DNA from: Orbilia blumenaviensis
Lineage: Eukaryota; Ascomycota; Orbiliomycetes; Orbiliales; Orbiliaceae
Direction: 5' to 3'
DNA length: 64,000 nucleotides
Assembly: GCA_036872755.1 (NCBI GenBank)
Contig: JAVHNS010000014.1
Coordinates: 248,001 to 312,000, forward strand
Shown here: piece by piece, positions 11,941 to 22,449 of the stretch
Layout of the letters: each line of letters opens with the position of its first letter
Numbering within the stretch: position 1 is the stretch's first letter
Notes under the pieces: model-generated
Told to the model about the DNA's origin: nothing
Database searches by the model: none
What the model saw: the letters and a program-made list of their open reading frames with translations, nothing else
Position numbers and translations under genes: made by a program

Positions 11941-12559
11941 ATATTTCCTTAGTGTTGTCTTCTCGGGTAGTATTGGGAGGCTCATGGGCCTAGAGACTAC
12001 ATCAAGACGACGTGAATGGGAAACATATACCGCTGGGTCTCGTGACAAGACCATATCCACCAAGCAATTTTAAAACAAATACGCGTATACGAAACTTAGA
12101 AGACAGCTAGCCGGGGATAAATCAGTTCTCAGGTCGATTACGATATATCCACTCGGCAGTATTGCTTGTACACGCTCGCCGGTTCACAAGTTTGTGAAAA
12201 CGTTCAAGAATTTGAGAATAGATAATTACAATTACTTTACTACTTTTGTACATATACATCTTTGAAACTTTGTTTTTGCTTCCGGCCGAGAAGTATTACT
12301 TTACTAGCCCATTAAGTCTTCTATAGATAGATTTCCGAGGGAGTTTTCTTCGAAGATTAGGTCTATCCTAGAATACTATATATATAGATATGAAGTTGGT
12401 TGTTTCAGGTGTATGTGTTGGATAGATACCGGAAAATCCGATCCATTAAAGATAACCTAACCCGATCAATAGGTTGTGATTCGATGAACCGTGCATTCGT
12501 CGTAGGGTTATGACCATCATACAATATACGAAAGAGGACTCGTATTATCGTAAAATAAG
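11941..12559. other. Convergent 3' intergenic region
   Basis: AT-rich spacer between the 3' ends of the F-box gene (+) and the hydrophobin-like gene (-). It probably holds both 3' UTRs. No other feature was seen. Confidence 0.5.
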
Positions 12560-13126
12560 TTATTGACTGGTGCATGGGGCCGCTGTAGTCTGGCACCAAA
12601 GCCCCCAAATCGGCGACTGTGTATGAAAAATAGAGTTAGCGTACGTTTTGACCACATATACACACCCACCCCATAGGATTTCGCAAGTTGGGAACTTACC
12701 AAAATGGTCACTAAGCAACAAACTTCGATTTCGACGGATGTGCATGTTGCGCTTTTGTGGCCTGTTGAGATATTGAATGAGCACACATTTTCGGCGATGT
12801 GATCATAATTATAATGATATCTGAAAAGGGGTTCGGAGTTACGTACAGAGATACCCGTTCAGTGTATTTGCTGGCATCTTATAACCACCCAGTCCTGTCA
12901 ATTTTTGAACGAGCGGGAATCCGCCACTGACAGCTGCAGCACAACATAGACGCTCTCCTTTGTTGATATTTTGACATTCCGGGCTGGGATTTTTGGTCCA
13001 CAGCTTTTCTGGAGGAGGAGCCTCACCGAGTCCGAGAGGAAGCGACCAAGGAGGAATAATCGTGCTGTTTGCCTGTGAGAGGAGAAAAAGGAGGAACACA
13101 AAGATATTTAGGATTGATCGTGCCAT
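12560..13126 (-). CDS. Hydrophobin-like small secreted cysteine-rich protein
   Basis: Spliced minus-strand model: 13126..12847, 12761..12700 and 12616..12560, giving 132 residues. Residues 1-21 are a signal peptide (MARSILNIFVFLLFLLSQANS). The mature part has the cysteine order C, CC, C, C, CC, C that defines hydrophobins, with gaps of 9, 31, 5, 7 and 12 residues, plus a ninth Cys near the C-terminus. The first three Cys are in exon 1 (PECQNIN and GERLCCAA), the fourth is created at the first splice junction, and the second CC pair is in exon 2 (EVCCLV). The intron 2 branch site is CGCTAAC. Hydrophobins are secreted and assemble at air-water and cell-wall interfaces. The 5-residue gap between Cys4 and Cys5 is shorter than usual, so 'hydrophobin-like' is safer than 'hydrophobin'. 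Splicing and Cys order support the model; surface function is inferred. Confidence 0.65.
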
Positions 13127-16100
13127 TTTAATTAAGGTGTTGTGGGTTTGTAGATGAACTATATCTGAAAATGAATTGAGGAACACGATGCAATGGAGAG
13201 CTCGAGAGGTATCTACCGCAAAAGGATTCGAAAGTGAACAGACCTGACGAACTAAAAAATAACGGGATTTAGGAAAGGGGGGCGATCTTATACGAACACA
13301 GAGCCAGTTGATGGCTAACGGCTTGAGGGATAACTGTGCGCACGGTGACTGTTATTCACTGCATCCAATAACTTCCAGTCGTGGCTGCATGAAGTAGTAT
13401 CCCGCCCGTCCAAGGTTGGGAATTGTTGCGCTGCTCAAATCTTGATCCAACCCTGCTGAGGTGGGTCCAGAGATTACCGAGACTCACTATCCTCGCCAAT
13501 GATCTGGGGGTAAGCCGCCTATTCAAGCCCATCATTGGCTGGCGGGAGCAGCCGAGAAAACGGGCCAGAAGGATATGACGTCGAGCTAGATTGGATTTGG
13601 CCCGTCGAAATTAAGGATACAGAAGGACGATGCGAGGTGTGGGTCGGGCAGTCTTGATACTTCATGGAGCTTGGGTTCATATCTAAGGAAGGAATGAGTC
13701 GTGGCTGCATAGTTAGACCGTGAGCACGGCTCCGAGTTTCGCGTTGTCGAGGCTGCATCAGATATCGACCGCTAACAACGCAACGAGACCTTCGCCAGTC
13801 AATTATGGGGGTTGAAAACTCCTCGTGAGATATTCTGAATACGGGCTATGAGATTCAAAGTTATCAGCCTCATATTTTGGTTGTAATGGAAGCCTCATTA
13901 GCCTAAGGATCAAACCAAAACCTACACGGAGATGTCGGTGCCCATCTGTTTGGAAAAGGGGAGTCCTTTCGCCAAGCTAATGTATTATAGCTATAGCAGC
14001 AGATATTAAAATGCCGGATGTAGGCCAAAAAATCCGAGCTGGAGAACATGCAGGCAAATTGTCAAGAGCGGCCGACAACCAATAATCAAGACTGATATAA
14101 ACTTATAAGTTTTATGATATATGGACTCAACTTAACAATGCTTGGTTGAGCGACTTGTGTTTCGGGATTCTTGGCTCGGTTATAATTGCCAGGCTGCTGA
14201 AACGGGATATTCCGTATGCATATTTAGAAGTGCACAAGCGAACAGAGTGAAGTCAGCTTTTTCCCCAGGCTGGCTATAATAATTGATCCGGTAAACTGTT
14301 AGACCTGACGGCATCTGCTACTTAAGTTCTTTATACACAAGCCAATGTTCCCGGAGTAATACAGGTATCTCGACAAAAAAAGTCTGCGCTTACCGTACGT
14401 CCTTCGCTCGCCTTTCACAAATTAAGAGGCTGGCAAGGGAAGAAAAAAGAATACTTTAGAGTCGGAAATATTGTACTCATAGTTACGTCAAAAATTTAAC
14501 ACCTCTGCATGATTTCGCGTTGTCGGCAAAATTTCCAACATCGATCCAACCCTAGCGATAACTGACCAATGAACGCTATAATTAGGAATGATCTACACAC
14601 ATGAGCACTCGGTCCTAAGCTGGTTTACGGCCGAATTGCAAAGCTAAGGCGTAACTAGAACAAATCGATAGTACGGTATAAGACTTCATATATGAGCTAG
14701 GTCAATATGTATATTTTTGTCATTCAAATATTATTCGACAATCCCAGGTGATTGCTTCACATCCTACTATAACCCCAATTGATAATAGAGTATTAGTTCC
14801 CGTGTACTTGTTTGAGATATTGCAAAAGCCTTTCTAGAGATAATATTATAACGCCGAGACTCGAATATTACACTCTAAGCTCCGGCCGTAGATGTCACCT
14901 GTGTCATGCTAGAGACCAATTAAATGATTATAAAAACAAAGTGGTACCAAGTGAAGACAATGAAGTATATTTAGGCCTTTGATCTACCCCAAGAATAAAA
15001 TGTATCAGCCAGCAGGTTTTCTCCGATAGGAGATCGGCTGGTTCCGTTCTAGAAGTACTGTAGAAAATAGGATATTGTTACACCTTTCACAAGTCTCAGA
15101 GCGTGGCCTGAGCGGTATCATCCGGAGAGAACTTTAGCCCAGGAACAAAGTACGTACGTTCCAGATGCTGCATATGCATATGCGAGGACCAACAAGGCAG
15201 ATGCGCATTCGGAAAGTTGTTTTTCATCCAGCGCCTGGTTAAATACGGCCCTGCATTGGTCGCCTGAGTTGGATGCGGGACCGCGACGTGGACTCTGATA
15301 GAGATGCTTTGAGGGGTTAATCGTGAAATTACAAGATTGAGTCTATTTTACGAGACCAGGTCTATTCATATTTGTATACCCCGCAGACTACCTGCACCCC
15401 CACCTCTTGCCGCCATAATATACCATGAAAATGGTTCATTCAGCCCTTCGCGAATTCCAGTTTCTGCTCAACACGAAAGTGTTGTAAACGTTATATTCCG
15501 AATTTGGAAGGTTCCAATTGCAGGGCATGCGGCATCGCCAGCCTGGCGATTGATCGTCGAAGACCACTATATTACCAAGATTCTTGGGCGAAGATCCGAG
15601 TCCCGTGTCCATGTCTTTGTATTTCTTTGGCTTCTTAGATTAGTCTTTGTAGCGTGATAATAGCGCTGTTTCGTAGGTTTCTCATACCACCCAGCACTGT
15701 GCTGGCCAGGCCGTCGGACGAAGATGTGTTGTATTAATGCCAACGTTGGGTTGGTTTTTGACTTCAATGCCCAACGTTAATCCCCCACGGTCGAAGATCA
15801 GGCAGCTAGTGAAAACCATATGCATAGGTTACTCGAAATGAAAACCTGTAAACTTCGCCGAAGGGTTTCTCTCTTTACCCGGAAAACCGACCTCATCCGC
15901 GGTGAATCTCTAACTTCAAAGCTTCCACGAGGTCCGTTCTATTGGTCCTCCTCCCCTTATCAACCTAACTTTTCCACGTCCCTTGCAGTTGGGACATTTG
16001 GGTCCTTCTGGTGGGTCAAGGCAGCCCCCCGCTACCATGCAAGACATCAAATCAACGCCACTAAGCCTGACGAAGAAGGAGCCTCCCGTCAGACGTTTCT

Positions 16101-17999
16101 GATATCGGAACGACGTATTGTTTCTATCTATAAACTATTCCTCATCCGCTAATACGGGGACTTCATTATCGCATTATACAGCTTTCTATAGCAATCTTGG
16201 TTGTTTTGTGGCGTTTGCTGTTGACAGTGACCGCTGCAGCTATCCCACAAACGTGCTAAGAAACTGGACTGTGCGTGCAGCTGAGACCGTGCTACTCCAT
16301 GACAGGCTTTTCGGCTACCGATGTACGAGTAGCAAAGGAAGATGGTGTGAATGACTTCAGTCTCTGAATGGCCATTGTGAGAAGGTGCTGTTGTGCGGCT
16401 GAAAGAGATTGGATCATGCGGTGCCATAGTGTATTCTCGTACTACACACACAGATGCAAACACAAGCATTTGATCCTTCAGAAATGCAATTGTTTGGGTG
16501 AAGGCGAGCTGAGAACGCCACCGCGAGCAGAGAATCTATCGGCAGCCCCTTCGCCAGGAACCTTACGTCCAACGGATACGTACCGCCCAAGAAACTTGGT
16601 ACTGTGGGATTTCCACCAAAGTCTCTGCTATCGATAGGGTGTGGATCCCTGCGCCTTCGCCTATGATTGGCTATAACAGCTCTATTTCATGAGCCTCCCG
16701 CAATACAATAGCCACTGGGATTTTAATATACATGTGGCCAGTCGATCAGTCCGAGGCATAAAGCGAGACAACTTCTAATCCAAAGAATCAATCACCAGGA
16801 CTAGGCTACAATAACTTTTCTCTGGATAATTCGATTGACGAAAGAAGCGCCGCTTGACGGATCTGCATATGTGCTTTTTCCTCGAGGTTGGTTCCTGGGG
16901 AATGCTTGCCACTTGCCACATCGGGCTTTTGCCCAATGATAACCTCGGATTCGAACCATGCGACCAAGCACCAGATATCGTTTCAACGATTGAAATATAC
17001 CTATGGAAGATATGTATTTTTATTTCTTATTTCTTATTCTTCAACAGGATCTTTCGGTTGGCCCAGGTCAAGCTCCTGCTATAATACCCCCAGAATTACG
17101 TACTAGTACACCTGCTCTAAACTCAACGTATTCTCCATTACCTATCGCCCGACCTATCACCTACCCTAGATAGACATTCTTTCTAATCTCGGAAGGATCA
17201 ACTCTTTGCTGCGCTCACGCAGGTCCCAGTCCAAGTCGGCCTGAAAGCAACCTGAACCCAGCCATTTCAATGCCAGTCAATGCCCCTACTAAACCTTTTT
17301 TCACTAAAAAGCTTGATTGCATGTGCAGCTTCTCGAATGGTGATAGGTCGAACTGACCTGGTCTCTATTTCGGAATTCACGATGGGACGAAGATACTTCT
17401 CTGAATTGAAATAAGCGTATACTGCCAAGACAGGGGTGTGGAGAGGGGTCATAGGTATACAGAAATTGTAGGGATCATGGATACTCCGGTAACGTTGGTA
17501 CAGCATGACAAGCAGGGGGGCACACCCGAAAGATATGACAAGGTTTCCTTATTCTTCCTCCTCCTCTTCTACTTCTTCTTACATTTGTGTCCTATCGCAT
17601 GAGTATTGGCAGCTCGTGCTCTAACTTCTTGGGAATTTTGACCGAGATCCATTGGGTTAGAGTGATCTCCTGTCCGTTGTCCATTTTCTATTATGGCTTC
17701 TAGACGGTGTATGACCTTTCAGCCCTTTCGGGATACCCGGATCAGAGCCCGCCTTGTGGCATGAGGCCTCTAGGGGTGTTCCGACAACTGGTATATATTG
17801 GGGCTTGTACCCCGCGATTATTCGATTTGTTTTACTTCCAAGCAAGCAGGCTGCCTAAGTAACTACCAAGCTTTCGAGTCCCCAAGCCGGTTTCCTAATT
17901 CAATTCTTCAACCTTCTAAATTTCTATATATACCTCCCTACTTCATATACACCTTTCTCCCCACCGGTACCAAGGTTCAATCTCAGACAATACACTATT
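13127..17999. other. 4.9-kb gene desert
   Basis: No ORF over about 110 codons and no recognisable domain. A 14-nt direct repeat (AGTCGTGGCTGCAT) occurs at 13377-13390 and 13697-13710. A CT-rich stretch lies at 17550-17580. A sequence resembling a tRNA T-loop at about 16948-16962 has no matching acceptor arm. The right end is the RNase T2 promoter. Confidence 0.45.
17925..17932 (+). promoter_or_regulatory. TATA box of the RNase T2 gene
   Basis: TATATATA lies 68 nt upstream of the RNase T2 ATG and is followed by a C/T-rich leader, the usual arrangement for a well-expressed fungal secreted-enzyme gene. It is assigned from position and composition only. Confidence 0.5.
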
Positions 18000-19417
18000 A
18001 TGCATTCGAAACTCCTTGTCCCGTTTTTGGCGACTTTGTCGTTCGCGGCCGCCAGTCCATTGAATATCTTTTGTCAAAGGGCTCCAGTTGTCGGCCCCAC
18101 ATGTAGCAAGGACGAGAGCTCGCAGCTCAGTATGTTTTGCTGTCATCGTATCTACGTGGAGGGTACCTGTCTCTAACAATTGTGAATTAGGCTGTCATAA
18201 TACTGCTCCAGTCAACAACCTATGTTGCTTCAACTCACCCGGCGGCCAGATCCTGTTGACCCAATTCTGGAACGCCAGACCAGATTTCGGTCCTAAGGAA
18301 TCTTGTACGATCATATTTCCGCTTATACAAAGCAAATAGTTTGATTTGGAAACGCTAATAAGTTCACTAGGGACCATCCATGGCCTGTGGCCAGATAACT
18401 GTGATGGAACATGGGAGCAATTTTGCGACAAGTCCCGAGAAACCACTGATGTCACAGCTGTGATGAAGAAGTTCGGAAAGACAGAGACTCTAGACTATAT
18501 GAACACATACTGGAAGAGCAATGATAACGACGACGATGGCTTCTGGCAACACGGTACGCTGGCTATGTATTTGAAACTAGCAATTCCTGGGTATCTTGTA
18601 CTGATGGAGAAATATAGAATGGAACAAACACGGCACTTGCATGTCAACCTACGAACCTACTTGCTACACCAACTACCAAAAGGACCAAGCAATCGCAGAT
18701 TACATGGATAAGACCGTTGAACTCTTCAAGGGACTCGATACATACAAGATCCTCGCCGCGGCTGGCATCCTCCCATCGGAGACCGCATCTTATACCCTCG
18801 AGGCTCTCCAAGCCGCTGTCAAGCGCACTCACAACCAGGAGGTTGTCTTCAATTGCAAGAGTGGAAGCTTGAGGGAGGTTTGGTACCACTTTAACGTCTA
18901 TGGAAGCGCACAGAGTGGAAAGTACGTTCCAGCTCCAGTCGTCGGATCGCCAAGCAACTGCCCAAAGACTGGGATTAAGTACTATCCTAAGAATGGAGGC
19001 AACGGAAGCCCAACTACCACGAAAACTACTACTTCTGGCCCAACCTCGACCCCCACTGGAACTCCTGGTGAGCCGTTCAGCGGACGAGGATACTTGAATG
19101 TTGACAAGGGTGGATGTTTGATCTCTGCTGGAAAGTGGTATACTAAGGGAACATGTGCCACTTTCACTGCCACTGCATCGGGCAGCGGGTTTACATTGAA
19201 GAGCAGCAAGGGTAGCTGTGGTATCGTATCCGACGAGTTCCGGTGCGGTACTGATGTTACCTCAACTGTATTCACCACATCTGGCGGAAAGCTCGCCAAT
19301 GGAAACTCGAGCAACTACTATGCTGCCGGTGACGCCAATGACGGAAGCCAGGTCTCCGTTTTCACAACCTCTGGCGGCAGACAGACAACATTGACCATCA
19401 CTTGGCAATCGTTGTGA
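18000..19417 (+). CDS. Secreted ribonuclease T2 with C-terminal extension domain
   Basis: Four exons: 18000..18129, 18191..18304, 18371..18553 and 18618..19417, giving 408 residues. All introns are 61-66 nt and phase 1. Residues 1-19 are a signal peptide. The RNase T2 active-site blocks are both present: WTIHGLWPDNCDG (about 82-94, catalytic His85) and FWQHEWNKHGTC (about 139-150, with Glu143 and His147). Each block is completed across a splice junction. Cys residues match the family's disulfides. The enzyme cleaves single-stranded RNA through a 2',3'-cyclic phosphate, outside the cell or in the vacuole. After the catalytic domain comes a Thr/Ser/Pro/Gly linker (about 270-297), likely O-glycosylated. 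It leads to a roughly 110-residue Gly/Ser/Thr-rich domain beginning GRGYLNVDKGGC, the extension seen in the longer fungal RNase T2 form. Confidence 0.92.
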
Positions 19418-19764
19418 GAAGTTGGTTCGAAGACAGAGATGAGCGCCAAAATGTACGATGATACCCAGTTTTTATGTCTTTTTAAAGGAAGGTGTGTTTA
19501 GAATGCCACTAGATGTGGCTGGATAAGAGGATGGATACCCCTAGGAAATATTTCGATGTTATGAAACATGTTTGTAAATTAGTACACTTAGGCGGCTTAG
19601 AATAGGTCGCCTATTTTTTATAGTTGATAATCATACACTTCTCGTTCTGAGACTCCTATTATACTTCCTCCGTTTGAAGTCTCGTAAGTTCATGCTCACT
19701 AGAAAAAGATCGAAAGGGTCAGAGAAATAGATACTTTAGCGGTTTGATGCGATGCTAGGGCCAC
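19418..19764. other. Convergent 3' UTR region
   Basis: Spacer of 347 bases between the 3' ends of the RNase T2 (+) and transporter (-) genes. An AT-rich stretch near 19610-19640 could hold poly(A) signals. No gene was seen. Confidence 0.5.
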
Positions 19765-21224
19765 TTACTCAGACGTTCCCTCCCCATACGTTTCCTGATA
19801 CGTGCTCCAACCAAGTAGTAAAAATGCAACAATTATGGCAAAGCCTCCTCCCAAAGTCGCGTTGGTAAGGCTGTGACCAGTGAACAGCCAGTCATACAGT
19901 GCCACGAAGAAGATACCCAACATAGCCGCAACAGACGATAGGACAGGACTTGTCAGTGCTGTTAACGAGAGGAAGGAGGATGTGAATACTATATTTTATC
20001 TTTAGCGTTGTTCACAGCTGCGGCAGGGTTTCCAATCTGGAGAACTCACAAACGCTACATCCTGCGCCAAATGCCGTCCAAAATGCCGCGGAACCGCTAG
20101 GCCATTCGAAAACTTCTAATCCTGTGAAGTGCAAAATCGGGAGTGGCAGCCAGAAGACCAGGGTCGTGAACACACCAATGCTAGTCCCTACTACAATGGA
20201 AAACGTAATGTTCATCTCCGCCGTAGCCTCGGCCGGTAGACAGGCCTTAAGCTTGTAGAGTACCCGGTATAACCCGAAAAGTACCGCCCCTGCCGCAGTT
20301 ATAACATTTCCAAATAAGCGTTTCTGATTACTGACAGCAGCGTCTGTCCCGCCGTCTGTTGGATTTCCGTAGGCGATTACCAGAACCCCAGCGACGGCGA
20401 GGACGACGGCCACATTTTTGGCCATATGCATTGATTCCTTAAGCAGCCAAACGCTAAACACATAAGTGAAAATTGCGGATGTATTATTGATAGCTGTCAA
20501 GTCGCTGGGAGTCGTCATATTCTACCGTATAGTTTAGCGCATCATTTCTAGAGAGTATGGAGAACGGCAACCTACCGCGGCGACAAACCACGTTACGGCA
20601 GCGATATTCAAAGCGCAACATTGTATAAAGCATGTCTTTAGCATGTACGGCAAAGGCGACTGAAGCGTTTGCGAGGATGTCAAATCCAAGGTCCGGTGCT
20701 CAACGTACTGTGCCGTCCGTCGTAGTACGAAGAAGTGATCCTCAAAAAATCGGCCCCAGGGTTTTTCTGACTGTTGGAACCGTTCGAACAGCAAGAGACC
20801 AGGCCACATTATGAAGTAAAAGCCATGAGTCAAGTATCTGGCGCCCAATTAATATCGATCGCGTTCGTTCCTCTTCCAAAACCATTATGGAATTGTAAAC
20901 TTACAAAATCAAATACGGCTTATCCCATCCTAAATTTCTTTGAACATGGACGGTCGCCTCAGTTTGACCCACCAAACTCACAACAGCAATGGTCATCAAT
21001 ACCACCGCAGTAATAATTCGCCTGCTCCCACCGGGTCCATCGTGAGTATGCCGGAATAGTGCTGTCGGGCTTCCAGGTTCCGATTCGTCGGCCTCGGATG
21101 ATGCCGGGTCGGAATAAACATCCCATTCGACTTCCCAAGAGTCTTCTGGAAAGGATTCCGCGGCTGTTTTGTCCTGAGAAGATGCAGGGGTGGCATCGCC
21201 AGCTTTCTGGGATACCTCAGGCAT
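19765..21224 (-). CDS. Drug/metabolite-superfamily membrane transporter (EamA/SLC35F-like)
   Basis: Four minus-strand exons: 21224..20905, 20837..20576, 20521..20050 and 19988..19765, giving 425 residues. A hydrophilic, Asp/Glu/Ser-rich cytosolic N-terminus (about 70 residues) is followed by repeated hydrophobic helices, for example ITAVVLMTIAVVSLVG, GFYFIMWPGLLLFE, VAVVLAVAGVLVIAYG, FSIVVGTSIGVFTTL and FAIIVAFLLLGW. The family signature is clear at exon 3: MTTPSDLTAINNTSAIFTY then VFSVWLLKE, and in exon 4: SFLSLTALTSPVLSSVAAM. These occur in fungal DMT proteins related to yeast YML018C and SLC35F. The exon 3/4 intron (donor GTGAGT) removes an unrelated C-terminal tail that reading on would give. 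Members sit in vacuolar, Golgi or plasma membranes; the substrate is unknown. Confidence 0.85.
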
Positions 21225-22449
21225 CTCGGCGGGAAAGAAACGTGAGACAGGTTACGTAATGTACCTTTGTCCCCATGCGTTTTAGTCGGAGGCACCGTGG
21301 GCTGGGGGATGGAATCTTTTAACCGTTTTCTGGTATATTAAGAAGCCATTGTCGGGTGTCTGAACGCCTCGGAGCTCAGTAGCATGCAGCAGATATATAG
21401 GCCTGACGGGTACAAGTCTGCACGAGAAGTAGCTAAGCTGTCATGTTCGTTTTCGACGTTTTGGGACAGCCGGGCGAATTCAAACGTCACCTCGCTCGTT
21501 CCAACACATTTCGAATATTTCGGGTTGTGCCGTTTCCAACATTGTCATTCTGCTGTGCTGTCGCCGGCATTTTGAATAGGCATAAATTTCGAAATGCCAA
21601 AGTGTAAATGTATTGACGAAACTGGTTGGTCTTATGACCTGATCACTATAATGACTGCACGAGGCCATGTCACATTAAGGAAATGAAGATTGGGGCTTTT
21701 TAGGACCCTATGCTTTGGTGAATTTGTGAAGCATTGCAAGTTCCTCCCTTGAATACATTGACAGACTTAATTAATCGATACGCAACTGCTCTCAAAACTT
21801 AGGTACGCGATCGAGAATGCTACCGCTGTGGTAATCCTCTAGGATACAAGAGACTTGTTACACTTTTCAAATATAGCGTTTTATAATTAGGGCAACTGAT
21901 ACATTATAATGCATAACTATGCATGATGCCTAGCCTCCAATGGAGACAATATAGACAAAGGATAATTTTTAAAATAAGGGGAGCAAGAGTTTCGGTGCCA
22001 GGGAGATGTTGAAAAAAATGTACATACCATTAATGCATTTTGGGACTTTGCCCTGTACTAGGCGGTGTATCTAGTCGTTTTGTAGCACATGTGCTCGCAG
22101 AATTCATAGGTAATTAGGAGCTGACAGCAAGGCCCGCTTGATATTAAACCCGCTTTGGTGTCCTGTATTAAGTTCAAACGAGCAACCACCGAAGTACTTA
22201 AGTACCTAGGAGCGAGACGATTAAGTAGATTGGCTACAAATCGTAGCGTTGAAATGCTTCTACTCGTGCGGGTAGTGGGCAATGTGAAAAATATGCATAA
22301 TAGTTCTAATATTATGCGCAGTCGAAGTCGGGGCACAAGAAAAGGTTCTGGCATATGATTTTCACATCAGAAGAATCTAGCGTGCGCAGTATAAAATATC
22401 GTATTTGGGGAGGTTGTAAGGATTATTGTATTAGATCCATAGAGCTAAA
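21225..22449. other. Intergenic region without a supported gene
   Basis: Spacer between the transporter 5' end and the 3' end of the multi-finger gene. It contains an AAGTACTTAAGTACCTAGG palindrome-like motif at 22192-22210, which recurs elsewhere in the window, and otherwise AT-rich sequence. Confidence 0.45.

Noticed and set aside
16930..17000. tRNA-like T-loop (GGTTCGAATCC) on the minus strand
   Set aside because: No pairing 5' acceptor arm, D arm or anticodon arm lies at the right distance. It is probably chance or a decayed fragment.
20012..20049. C-terminal tail of the transporter read without splicing
   Set aside because: The frame past 20050 gives an unrelated tail and stop. The spliced exon 19988..19765 completes the last helices of the family.
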